From Acetobacteraceae bacterium (GTDB lineage: Bacteria > Pseudomonadota > Alphaproteobacteria > Acetobacterales > Acetobacteraceae): 64,000 nt of DNA. Location of the stretch: positions 1 to 64,000 of the forward strand of contig JAIYDD010000275.1 in the NCBI GenBank assembly GCA_027487675.1, written 5' to 3'. Shown here piece after piece: positions 23,652 through 33,299 of this stretch (position 1 is the first letter of the stretch; each line of letters opens with the position of its first letter). The position numbers and the translations under genes were made by a program. The notes beneath the pieces were generated by a model. The model searched no databases, was not told the DNA's origin, and worked only from the letters and a program-made list of their open reading frames with translations.

Positions 23652-24419
23652 TCATCCGCCGCCTCCCTCCGCCCCCGACAGCAGCGCCTGCTCCAGCACC
23701 GGCAGCCGCGCGCCGTAGGTCTGCGCGATCGCGGCCGCGGAGAACGCCCGCGCCACCGGGCCGGCCGCGAAGACCCGCGTGTTCAGCAGCAGCACGCTGC
23801 CGAAATAGGCCGGCACCGTGCCCAGATCGTGATGCACCGCCACCACGTGCCGGCCGCTCGCGGCCAGGTCGCGCAGCACCTGCACGATCGCTTCCTCCGT
23901 TGCCGCGTCCACGGCGGCGAAGGGCTCGTCCATCAGCACCAGGTCGGCATCCTGCGCCAGCGCGCGCGCCAGGAAGACCCGCTGCTGCTGCCCGCCCGAC
24001 AGCATCCCGATCTGCCGCCCCGCGAGGTCCGCCAGACCCACCTGCGCCAGCGCATCCCGCGCCGCCTCGCGGTGCCGGCGCGGGATCGGGCCCCACCAGC
24101 GCATCCGGGGGTAGCGCGCCATCGCCACCACATCCAGCGCGGTCGCGGGGAAGTCCCAGTCCACGCTGGCCCGCTGCGGCAGGTAGCCGACGCGGTCGCG
24201 CACCTCGGCGAGCGGGCGGCCGAAGAAGCGCACCTCCCCCGACAGCGCCGGCACCAGGCCGAGCGTCGCCTTCAGGAGCGTCGATTTTCCCGCCCCGTTC
24301 GGCCCGACGATCGCCGTGAGCCCCGGCGGCGCGTCCCAGGACACGTCCCAGACCGCCGGCCGCTCCCCATACGCGACCGTCAGCTGCCGGACCGACAGGG
24401 GAGGGGGCGCGGCGCTCAC
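23652..24419 (-). CDS. Metal ABC transporter ATP-binding protein (ZnuC/TroB family)
   Basis: 255 aa. Walker A GPNGAGKST near residue 40, signature LSGGQQQR, Walker B ADLVLMDEPFAAVD and the H-loop VAVHHDLG are all present. The preceding YLPQRASVDWDFPATALDVVAMARYPR is characteristic of the Mn/Zn/Fe branch. Its start overlaps the binding-protein stop (4 bp), and a 226-bp structured gap separates it from the first permease, an odd interruption in an otherwise overlapping operon. Confidence 0.95.
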   Translation of the reverse strand: MSAAPPPLSVRQLTVAYGERPAVWDVSWDAPPGLTAIVGPNGAGKSTLLKATLGLVPALSGEVRFFGRPLAEVRDRVGYLPQRASVDWDFPATALDVVAMARYPRMRWWGPIPRRHREAARDALAQVGLADLAGRQIGMLSGGQQQRVFLARALAQDADLVLMDEPFAAVDAATEEAIVQVLRDLAASGRHVVAVHHDLGTVPAYFGSVLLLNTRVFAAGPVARAFSAAAIAQTYGARLPVLEQALLSGAEGGGG

Positions 24420-25435
24420 GCCGCCAGCCGCCCGTTCAGCCCGCGCGCCGGCACCCGACCGCCGAGCGCCCGGGCAATGGTGGTGGCGTTGTGGTCCATC
24501 ATGCCCTCGTAGCTCCCTTCATAGGTGCCCGGCCGCCCCATCGCATCGGAGAACAGGTTGCCCCCGAGCGCGACCCGGTGGCCGCGTGCCGCCGCGCCCT
24601 CGATGAGCGCGCGGACGGCGCGGTCGGGGACCGAGGTCTCGGCGAAGACCGCCGGCACCCGGCGCTCGACCAGCTTGCGCACCAGCGCCTCGATCTGCGC
24701 CAGGTTCGCCTCCGATTCGGTGGACAGCCCCTGGATCGAGGCGATCTCGAGCCCGTAGCGGGCACCGAAATACGCGAAGGCGTCATGGGCGGTGACCAGC
24801 AGCCGCGCCTCGGCCGGGATGCTGCCGATCGCTTCCTGCACGTAGTGGTCCAGCCGCCCGAGCCGGCGGCGGAAGCGCAGCAGGTTGTCGGCGAAGCCTT
24901 CGCGGGCATCGGGGGCCAGCGCCGCCAGCGCTTCCGCCACCGCGCCCGAGGCGTCGGCCCAGAGCGCGGGGTCCATCCATACATGCGGGTCGGCGGCGTC
25001 CGGGTAGTCCGGATTGGCGCGCAGCCGGGAGCGCGGCAGCGATTCGGCCATCAGCACCACCGGCTTGCCGGCCGCCCGGACCCGTTCCAGCACGTCGCCC
25101 ATCCGGCCCTCCAGCCGGTGGCCATTGGCGAAGACGGCATCCGCGGCCAGCAGCTTCGCGATGTCGGCCCGCGTCGGGCGGAACAGGTGGGGGTCCACCC
25201 CCTCGCCGATCAGCGTCTCGGCACGGATGCGCCCGCCCGAGATCTCGCGCACCACGTCACCCACCATGGCAACCGTCGCGATCACGTTGCGCGGCACCCG
25301 GGCGCCCGGGGCCGGCTGCGCCTGCGCGATGGCCGGCAGCGCCAGCGCGCCGAGCCCGCCGAGGAGCAGCGAGCGGCGCCCGACATGTGAACGACTGTAG
25401 AGATGTAGCTGTCTCGATATGTGTCTCCTGTTCAT
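24416..25435 (-). CDS. Metal ABC transporter periplasmic binding protein (cluster 9, TroA/ZnuA type)
   Basis: 339 aa. A twin-arginine-like signal GRRSLLLGGLGALALPAIAQAQ occupies residues about 19-40. Predicted metal ligands are H83 (VDPHLFRP), H151 (DPHVWMDP), H217 (TAHDAFAYF) and D297 (LFSDAMG); spacing 68/66/80 is close to TroA (H68, H133, H199, D279), so Zn or Mn is likely. The His-rich loop seen in many ZnuA proteins is absent. First gene of the operon. Start ATG 25435 gives an unusual N-terminal 17-residue leader encoded by AT-rich DNA that overlaps a tandem array. Confidence 0.9.
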   Translation of the reverse strand: MNRRHISRQLHLYSRSHVGRRSLLLGGLGALALPAIAQAQPAPGARVPRNVIATVAMVGDVVREISGGRIRAETLIGEGVDPHLFRPTRADIAKLLAADAVFANGHRLEGRMGDVLERVRAAGKPVVLMAESLPRSRLRANPDYPDAADPHVWMDPALWADASGAVAEALAALAPDAREGFADNLLRFRRRLGRLDHYVQEAIGSIPAEARLLVTAHDAFAYFGARYGLEIASIQGLSTESEANLAQIEALVRKLVERRVPAVFAETSVPDRAVRALIEGAAARGHRVALGGNLFSDAMGRPGTYEGSYEGMMDHNATTIARALGGRVPARGLNGRLAA

Positions 25436-25452
25436 CTGTTCATATGTTCCTT
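25429..25452 (-). promoter_or_regulatory. Triplicated 8-bp element over the start of the metal importer
   Basis: On the plus strand TGTTCATC, TGTTCATA and TGTTCCTT follow directly, within the only strongly AT-rich patch of the region (25395-25465). The first unit covers the binding-protein ATG. The direct spacing of 8 bp and the divergent regulator 120 bp away make an operator array plausible; it does not match a Zur or Mur box that I can recall. Confidence 0.45.
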
Positions 25453-25572
25453 TTGATTCAATAGGTTGGTCCGACATGCCGCAGGTTGGATGCTGCGCGG
25501 GCCGAATCAAGGGCGGGCTGGACGCGGCCGCGCCGGCGCATGATCCTTGCTTCCGCACCGGGGAGGCGGCCG

Positions 25573-25905
25573 ATGGGCGCGCGCGACAGGATCGGCGAGG
25601 ACCAGGTGGTGGAGCTCGCCGAGATGTTCCGGCTGATGAGCGACCCGACACGGCTGCGCATCATCCTCGCCTGCCTCGACGCCCCGGTCCCGGTGGGAGA
25701 GATGGCGGACCGCCTGGCGATCTCCGCTTCCCTTGTCTCGCACCACCTGCGGCTGCTGCGCGCCGCACGGCTGCTGCAGGCGGAGCGACGCGGCCGGCAG
25801 GTCTTCTACGTGGTCGGCGACAGCCACATCCGCTCCATGCTGACCGACATGGTGGACCATGTCGCTGAAGGCGACGCGGAGGCCGAGCAGGCGCCCGGCG
25901 GCTGA
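25573..25905 (+). CDS. ArsR/SmtB-family metal-sensing transcriptional regulator
   Basis: 110 aa. Winged-helix: MSDPTRLRIILACLD then the recognition helix ISASLVSHHLRLLRAARLL and wing ERRGRQVFYVV. Helix alpha-5 carries D83, H85, H96 and E99, the exact spacing of the SmtB alpha-5 zinc site (D104, H106, H117, E120). There is no N-terminal Cys cluster for an alpha-3N site. It is transcribed away from the metal importer and most likely controls it and itself. SmtB-type proteins normally release DNA when zinc is high, which would be the wrong logic for an importer. Start ATG 25573 rather than the 5' extension in the track. Confidence 0.9.
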   Translation: MGARDRIGEDQVVELAEMFRLMSDPTRLRIILACLDAPVPVGEMADRLAISASLVSHHLRLLRAARLLQAERRGRQVFYVVGDSHIRSMLTDMVDHVAEGDAEAEQAPGG

Positions 25906-26126
25906 CGCCCGGCCCCGCGCCCCGCCTTCGGCGGCGCCGCTTCGACGCGACGGAGCGCTTGCCAAGCGGCGGGAACGCCTCACTTGTGCGGTGCGGTGGG
26001 CGCTTCTATGGTCCGGCCGCGGGTCGCCGGCCGCCATGCGCGCCGGCGACCCGCATCCGGGCCAGCGCCTGGGGTTGAGGGAAGAATGCGAGCGCGCCCC
26101 GGGGCGTGCCGGCAAGGCGGATCAGG

Positions 26127-28704
<2,578 letters not shown>

Positions 28705-28769
28705 ACGCGGGGATGCCTTAAGCCGCCGCACGCCCGCGCAAGCCGGGCGGCGGCGGATGGAACGGACGG

Positions 28770-29717
28770 ATGAGCGACGCCGCGCTGCACCAGGGGGGGG
28801 CTCAGGCCCCCCTCGCCGCATCCATGGACCAGTCCGAGGTCAAGGACTGGCTCACCCTGCTCAAGCCGCGGGTGATGACGCTTGTCGTCTTCACCGGCCT
28901 GGTCGGGCTGCTGGTCGCGCCCGTCCCGGTGCACCCGGTGCTGGGGCTGGCCGCGGTGCTCTGCATCGCCGTCGGCGCGGGCGCGGCGGGCGCGATCAAC
29001 ATGTGGTACGACCGCGACATCGACGCGGTGATGCGCCGCACCGCGCGCCGGCCGATCCCGGCCGGGCGCATCTCGCCCGAGGCCGCGCTGAGCTTCGGCC
29101 TGGTGCTGTCCGCGGCCTCGGTCGCGGTAATGGGGCTGGCGACGAACTGGGTGGCGGCGGGATGGCTCGCCTTCTCCATCTTCTTCTACGTCGTGGTCTA
29201 CACGATGTGGCTGAAGCGCCGGACGCCGCAGAACATCGTCATCGGCGGCGCGGCCGGCGCCTTCCCGCCGCTGATCGGCTGGGCGGCGGCCACCGGGGAC
29301 GTGACCCTGGTGCCGATCCTGCTCTTCGCGATCATCTTCGCCTGGACGCCGCCGCATTTCTGGGCGCTCGCGCTCTGGGCGCATGGCGACTACGCGCGCG
29401 CCAAGGTGCCGATGCTCCCCGTGACCCACGGCGCGAAGGAAACGCGGCGGCAGGTGCTGATCTATGCGCTGCTGCTCGCCCCGCTCGGCCTGTCGCCCTG
29501 GATCATCGGCTTCGCCGGCCCCATCTATGCGGCATCGGCCGCCGGGCTCGGCCTGTGGTTCGTCTGGCACGCCATCCGCGTGGTGCGCGAAGCGCAGGAC
29601 GAGCAGGGAAGCAGCCTGGTGAACGACGCCGCCGCGCGCGGCGCCTTCAAGGTCTCGCTCTATTACCTTTTCGCGCTGTTCGGCGCGCTGGCCCTGGACC
29701 GACTGGTGTTCGCATGA
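28770..29717 (+). CDS. ctaB: Protoheme IX farnesyltransferase (heme O synthase)
   Basis: 315 aa, UbiA-fold membrane prenyltransferase that farnesylates heme B to heme O for the oxidase. Prenyl-diphosphate motif NMWYDRDIDAVMRRTARRPIPAGR near residue 75-95 and second motif region YTMWLKRRTPQNIVIGGAAGAFPPLIGW. Seven to nine helices. The stop overlaps the following 45-aa ORF start (ATGA). Confidence 0.97.
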   Translation: MSDAALHQGGAQAPLAASMDQSEVKDWLTLLKPRVMTLVVFTGLVGLLVAPVPVHPVLGLAAVLCIAVGAGAAGAINMWYDRDIDAVMRRTARRPIPAGRISPEAALSFGLVLSAASVAVMGLATNWVAAGWLAFSIFFYVVVYTMWLKRRTPQNIVIGGAAGAFPPLIGWAAATGDVTLVPILLFAIIFAWTPPHFWALALWAHGDYARAKVPMLPVTHGAKETRRQVLIYALLLAPLGLSPWIIGFAGPIYAASAAGLGLWFVWHAIRVVREAQDEQGSSLVNDAAARGAFKVSLYYLFALFGALALDRLVFA

Positions 29718-29851
29718 CGCCCGACGAAACCGCTGCCTTCGAGAAGCGCCGCCGCGCCCGCAACTGGGCGATCATGCTGACGCTGATCGGCCTGGTCGTT
29801 CTGTTCTACTTCATCTCCATGGCGCGCTTCCCGCGCGCGGCGCTGGGCTGA
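29714..29851 (+). CDS. Small single-helix membrane protein in the oxidase operon
   Basis: 45 aa: a charged N-terminus (MTPDETAAFEKRRRARNW), one helix (AIMLTLIGLVVLFYFISM) and a short tail. It overlaps ctaB by 4 bp and precedes ctaG by 8 bp. Small one-helix ORFs at this place are known in alphaproteobacterial cta operons, and an assembly or stabilising role is plausible. It is too short for the track under its own start. Confidence 0.8.
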   Translation: MTPDETAAFEKRRRARNWAIMLTLIGLVVLFYFISMARFPRAALG

Positions 29852-29859
29852 GCCGCGCC

Positions 29860-30468
29860 ATGCCGGATCGCGCCCAGATGGCCGCCCGCAACCGCCGCGT
29901 CGCCGGCGCCGCCTTCGGCGTGGTGTTCGGCATGGTCGGCCTCTCCTTCGCCGCCGTGCCGCTCTACGATCTGTTCTGCCGGGTGACGGGCTTCGGCGGC
30001 ACGCCGATGATCGGCCAGGCCGCCCCCGCGCAGCCCGGCGAGTTCGTCGTCACCGTCCGCTTCAACGCCAACACCCAGCCCAACCTGCCCTGGCGGTTCG
30101 AGCCGGCGCAGCCCGCCGTGCAGCTCCGCGTCGGCGAGGAAGCGGTGGGCTTCTACCTGGCGCGCAACCTCTCCGACGCGCCGGCCACCGGCATCTCCAC
30201 CTACAACGTCACGCCCGAGGTGGTCGGCAAGTATTTCCACAAGACCGCCTGCTTCTGCTTCGAGGAGCAGACGCTGGCCCCCGGCCAGCAGGTGGACATG
30301 CCGCTGGCCTTCTGGGTCGACCCGCGCATCGCCGAGGACCCGAACACGCGGGGCATCCGCACCATCACGGTGAACTACACCTTCTTCCGCAGCCTGAAGG
30401 ACGCCGAGCGCGCCGGCGCCGTCGCCTCCACCGGGCCGCATGTCGGGCGCGCCGCCGCCCAGCCCTGA
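29860..30468 (+). CDS. ctaG: Cytochrome c oxidase assembly protein CtaG/Cox11
   Basis: 202 aa. Copper chaperone that delivers CuB to subunit I. One N-terminal anchor (VAGAAFGVVFGMVGLSFAAVPLYDLFCRVTG) and a periplasmic Ig-like domain. The copper-binding CFCF motif is at C131/C133 in HKTACFCFEEQTL, plus C40 at the end of the anchor, as in characterised Cox11. It ends with NYTFFRSLKD. Eight bp after the small ORF. Confidence 0.97.
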   Translation: MPDRAQMAARNRRVAGAAFGVVFGMVGLSFAAVPLYDLFCRVTGFGGTPMIGQAAPAQPGEFVVTVRFNANTQPNLPWRFEPAQPAVQLRVGEEAVGFYLARNLSDAPATGISTYNVTPEVVGKYFHKTACFCFEEQTLAPGQQVDMPLAFWVDPRIAEDPNTRGIRTITVNYTFFRSLKDAERAGAVASTGPHVGRAAAQP

Positions 30469-30522
30469 CCGCGCCGCACGCGCGGGTTGACGGAGCGCCG
30501 CGAAACCGCGCCTGATCGGCCG

Positions 30523-31209
30523 ATGCACGACACCGCCCTGGCCGCCGGCGCGGCCTTCTTCGAGACATACGGCACCAAGCCCGGCGTCGAGATCGTCGAG
30601 GTCGGCGCACGCGACGTCGGCGTCGGCGCGCTGCGCAAGGCCGCCCCCGCCCATGCCGGGCGCTACATCGGCCTCGACCTGGAAGCCGGCCCCAATGTGG
30701 ACCTGGTGCTGGAAGATCCGCACAGCTTCCCGCTGGCCGATGCCTCGGTCGATCTCGTCGTCTCCTCCTCCTGCATGGAGCATGACGGGATGTTCTGGCT
30801 GACCTTCCTCGAGATGGTCCGCATCCTGCGTCCCGGCGGCGTGCTGTATGTGAACGCGCCGTCGAACGGGGTGGTGCATCGCTACCCCGTGGATTGCTGG
30901 CGCTTCTACCCTGACAGCGGCGCGGCGCTGGCCAAGTGGGCGGCGCGCCAGGGCATGCCGGTGCTGCTGCTGGAAGCGATGACGCTGCGCCGGCAGCGCG
31001 ACATCTGGAACGACTGCGTCATGGTGTTCCGCCGCGAGCCGGTGCACGAGCCCGCCCTGCCCGCGCGCCCGCTGGCCGCGCGCTTCCCGGATGCGATGAA
31101 TGTGCGCATGCATGGCGACACCGCGCTGCGCAACCCGTCGCAGTTGACGGAGGACATGGCCATCATCCGCGCGCTGCGCCAGCGGATGGCCGCATCCGCG
31201 AAGGGTTGA
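30523..31209 (+). CDS. Class I SAM-dependent methyltransferase-like protein
   Basis: 228 aa. Motif I is weak (IVEVGARDVG), followed by GRYIGLDLEAGPNVDLVLEDPHSFPLADASVDLVVSSSCMEHD, which is the typical methyltransferase-11 layout, and ILRPGGVLYVNAPSNG. The C-terminus is specific to this protein. It stands between ctaG and ctaE, where methyltransferases are not part of the usual operon; whether it acts on the oxidase, on a lipid or on an unrelated substrate is unknown. Start ATG 30523 chosen over an upstream TTG. Confidence 0.75.
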   Translation: MHDTALAAGAAFFETYGTKPGVEIVEVGARDVGVGALRKAAPAHAGRYIGLDLEAGPNVDLVLEDPHSFPLADASVDLVVSSSCMEHDGMFWLTFLEMVRILRPGGVLYVNAPSNGVVHRYPVDCWRFYPDSGAALAKWAARQGMPVLLLEAMTLRRQRDIWNDCVMVFRREPVHEPALPARPLAARFPDAMNVRMHGDTALRNPSQLTEDMAIIRALRQRMAASAKG

Positions 31210-31353
31210 CGCGGCGCCCGCGGTCGCGCATCCGGCACCGCGCGGGGACCGCCGCGGGCTTGATCGCTGCGGGCTTTTGGGGATTGATGCGCCGCGGAAG
31301 GCACCCGGCCCGCGACCCCGCGCGCGGGGCAAGAACGGCGACCAGGACGAACG

Positions 31354-32190
31354 ATGGCAAGCCAGAGCGAGACGGGCGCAAGCCCCTACAAGCACCCCTA
31401 CCATCTGGTCGATCCCTCGCCCTGGCCGCTGATCAGCGCCTTCGCGGGCGGCGCGCTGGTGCTGGGCATCGTGCTCTACGCCCATTACGGCGACATGATC
31501 GTGCTGGGCGTGGGCCTGGTCGGCGTGCTGGCCTGCATGTTCGGCTGGTGGCGCGACATCATCAAGGAAAGCCGCACGCCCGGCCTGCACAGCCCCGTGG
31601 TGCGCATCGGCCTGCGCTACGGCATGGTGCTGTTCATCGCCTCCGAGGTGATGTTCTTCGTCGCCTTCTTCTGGGCCTATTTCCACTTCGCGCTGTTCCC
31701 GGAACACGTCTCGGGCGCCGAGCGCGCGATCTGGCCGCCGGCCGGGGTCTACACCTTTGATCCCTTCCACCTGCCGCTGCTCAACACGATGATCCTGCTG
31801 CTGTCGGGCTGCACGGTCACCTGGGCGCACCACGCGCTGCTGAACAACGACCGCAAGGCGCTGATCACCGGCCTGGCGCTGACCGTCGCCCTGGGCGTCA
31901 TGTTCACCGGCTTCCAGATCAAGGAATACTTCATCGCGCCCTTCGGCTTCCGCGATGGCATCTATCCCTCGGTCTTCTATCTCGCGACCGGCTTCCACGG
32001 TTTCCACGTCTTCGTCGGCACCTGCTTCCTGGCGGTCTGCCTGGTGCGCGCCATCCGCGGCCACTTCACCACCCAGCGCCATTTCGGCTTCGAGGCGGCG
32101 GCCTGGTACTGGCACTTCGTGGACGTGGTGTGGCTGTTCCTCTTCATCTTCATCTATGTCTGGGGCGTCGGCGAGATCGCCCACCACTGA
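31354..32190 (+). CDS. ctaE: Cytochrome c oxidase subunit III
   Basis: 278 aa, seven helices. N-terminus ends KHPYHLVDPSPWPLISAF, followed by ESRTPGLHSPVVRIGLRYGMVLFIASEVMFF, and the family stretches FWAYFHFAL, NTMILLLSGCTVTWAHHAL and GFHGFHVFVGTCFL. Supports proton uptake and stability of subunit I. 144 bp after the methyltransferase; the gap probably contains its own promoter or readthrough. Confidence 0.97.
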   Translation: MASQSETGASPYKHPYHLVDPSPWPLISAFAGGALVLGIVLYAHYGDMIVLGVGLVGVLACMFGWWRDIIKESRTPGLHSPVVRIGLRYGMVLFIASEVMFFVAFFWAYFHFALFPEHVSGAERAIWPPAGVYTFDPFHLPLLNTMILLLSGCTVTWAHHALLNNDRKALITGLALTVALGVMFTGFQIKEYFIAPFGFRDGIYPSVFYLATGFHGFHVFVGTCFLAVCLVRAIRGHFTTQRHFGFEAAAWYWHFVDVVWLFLFIFIYVWGVGEIAHH

Positions 32191-32213
32191 CCGCATCCTC
32201 GATTCGCGATGCG

Positions 32214-32245
32214 ACGACCCCGTCCGCGCCCGCGGGCGGGGTCGT
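32214..32245 (+). terminator. Hairpin after ctaE
   Basis: ACGACCCCG and CGGGGTCGT form a perfect 9-bp stem 24 bp beyond the ctaE stop. There is no T-tract, so it may only partly terminate, allowing expression of surf1 downstream. Confidence 0.5.
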
Positions 32246-32326
32246 GCCGTTCGGCGGGCGCGGCGACGCGCCCGCCGGGGCGTCGTCGGTCCGGCGGCTC
32301 GCGCGCCGGGGCAGGGGGTTCGGCGC

Positions 32327-32557
32327 ATGACGCGCCGCGGCGTGTCCTGGCTGGTCGCGCCGCCCGTCGCGCTGCTGGCCTGGCTGCTCGGCGCGGGGCT
32401 GCCGGCGGTGTTCGTGGCGGGCTGCCCCGGTCTGCTGGCGGGTTGGGCCGCCGCCGCGCTGGCCGGCCTTCCGCCGCCGCCCGGCGACCAGTCCGGCGCC
32501 GGCGGCGAGGGCGGCTTTGCCGATGGCTGCGCCGGCGGGGATGGCGGCGGCGACTGA
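32327..32557 (+). CDS. Small membrane protein with Gly/Asp-rich tail, between ctaE and surf1
   Basis: 76 aa. A basic start (MTRRGVSW) precedes one or two hydrophobic helices (LVAPPVALLAWLLGAGLPAVFVAG, CPGLLAGWAAAALAGL) and an acidic, glycine-rich tail (GGEGGFADGCAGGDGGGD). In many relatives this position holds a DUF983 protein; that family's CPxCG zinc motifs are missing here, so it is not an obvious DUF983 member. Cysteines in the tail and helix could bind metal. Coding support is moderate: conserved context and a 20-bp spacing to surf1. Confidence 0.5.
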   Translation: MTRRGVSWLVAPPVALLAWLLGAGLPAVFVAGCPGLLAGWAAAALAGLPPPPGDQSGAGGEGGFADGCAGGDGGGD

Positions 32558-32577
32558 GCCGGGCCACATACCGCCGC

Positions 32578-33282
32578 ATGCGCCGCCCCGTCCTGATCGC
32601 CGCCATCGCCGCGCTGCCCGTGTTCGGCCTGCTGCTCTATCTGGGCACCTGGCAGGTCCAGCGGCTGGGCTGGAAGAACGACCTGCTCGCCCGCATCGCG
32701 GCCGCCGAGGCCGGCCCCGCCGCGCCGCTGGCCGAGCCGCCCGAGCCGCTCGCCAAGGTGCGCGTCGCCGGCCGCTTCGACCATGCCCGCGAATCGCTCC
32801 TGGGGATGGAGGTGCGCGGCAATGCGCTCGGCGCCCGGCTGGTGACGCCGCTGCTGCGCGACGGCGCGCCGCCGCTGCTGGTCGATCGCGGCTGGGTGCC
32901 GACCGACCGCGCCGCCGACATCGCCCGGCCCGAGGGCCCGGTGCAGCTGGAGGGCTGGGTGCACCCCGGCGACCGGCCCAACCTGTTCTCCGCCCGCGAC
33001 GACGGGGCGGCGCGGCGCTTCTTCACCTTCGACCCGCCGGCGATCGGCGCGGCGCTCGGCCTGCCCTCCGTCGCGCCCTACGGGCTGGTGGCGCTCGGCC
33101 CGGCGGGCGCGCTGCCGGAGCCCGCGCGCACCCTGCCGCGGCCGACCAACAACCACCTGGGCTATGCGATCACCTGGTACGGGCTGGCGCTGTCTCTGGT
33201 GGTGGTGCTCGCCGCCCTCGCGCTGCGTCGCCCCTCCGGTCGCCGGGGGGCGGATGAAGCGGGCCGGGTGACGGGGGCGTGA
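32578..33282 (+). CDS. SURF1 family cytochrome oxidase assembly protein
   Basis: 234 aa. Two membrane anchors flank a periplasmic domain. Signature: GTWQVQRLGWKNDLLARI after helix 1, LLVDRGWVPTDRA in the domain and the C-terminal NNHLGYAITWYGLALSLVVV. Known to support heme a insertion into subunit I. Last recognisable member of the oxidase cluster. Confidence 0.95.
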   Translation: MRRPVLIAAIAALPVFGLLLYLGTWQVQRLGWKNDLLARIAAAEAGPAAPLAEPPEPLAKVRVAGRFDHARESLLGMEVRGNALGARLVTPLLRDGAPPLLVDRGWVPTDRAADIARPEGPVQLEGWVHPGDRPNLFSARDDGAARRFFTFDPPAIGAALGLPSVAPYGLVALGPAGALPEPARTLPRPTNNHLGYAITWYGLALSLVVVLAALALRRPSGRRGADEAGRVTGA

Positions 33283-33299
33283 CGCGAAGGGAAGCCGAG

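Noticed and set aside
29806-33156. 1116-aa minus-strand ORF across the oxidase cluster
   Set aside because: Antisense shadow of ctaG, the methyltransferase, ctaE and surf1.
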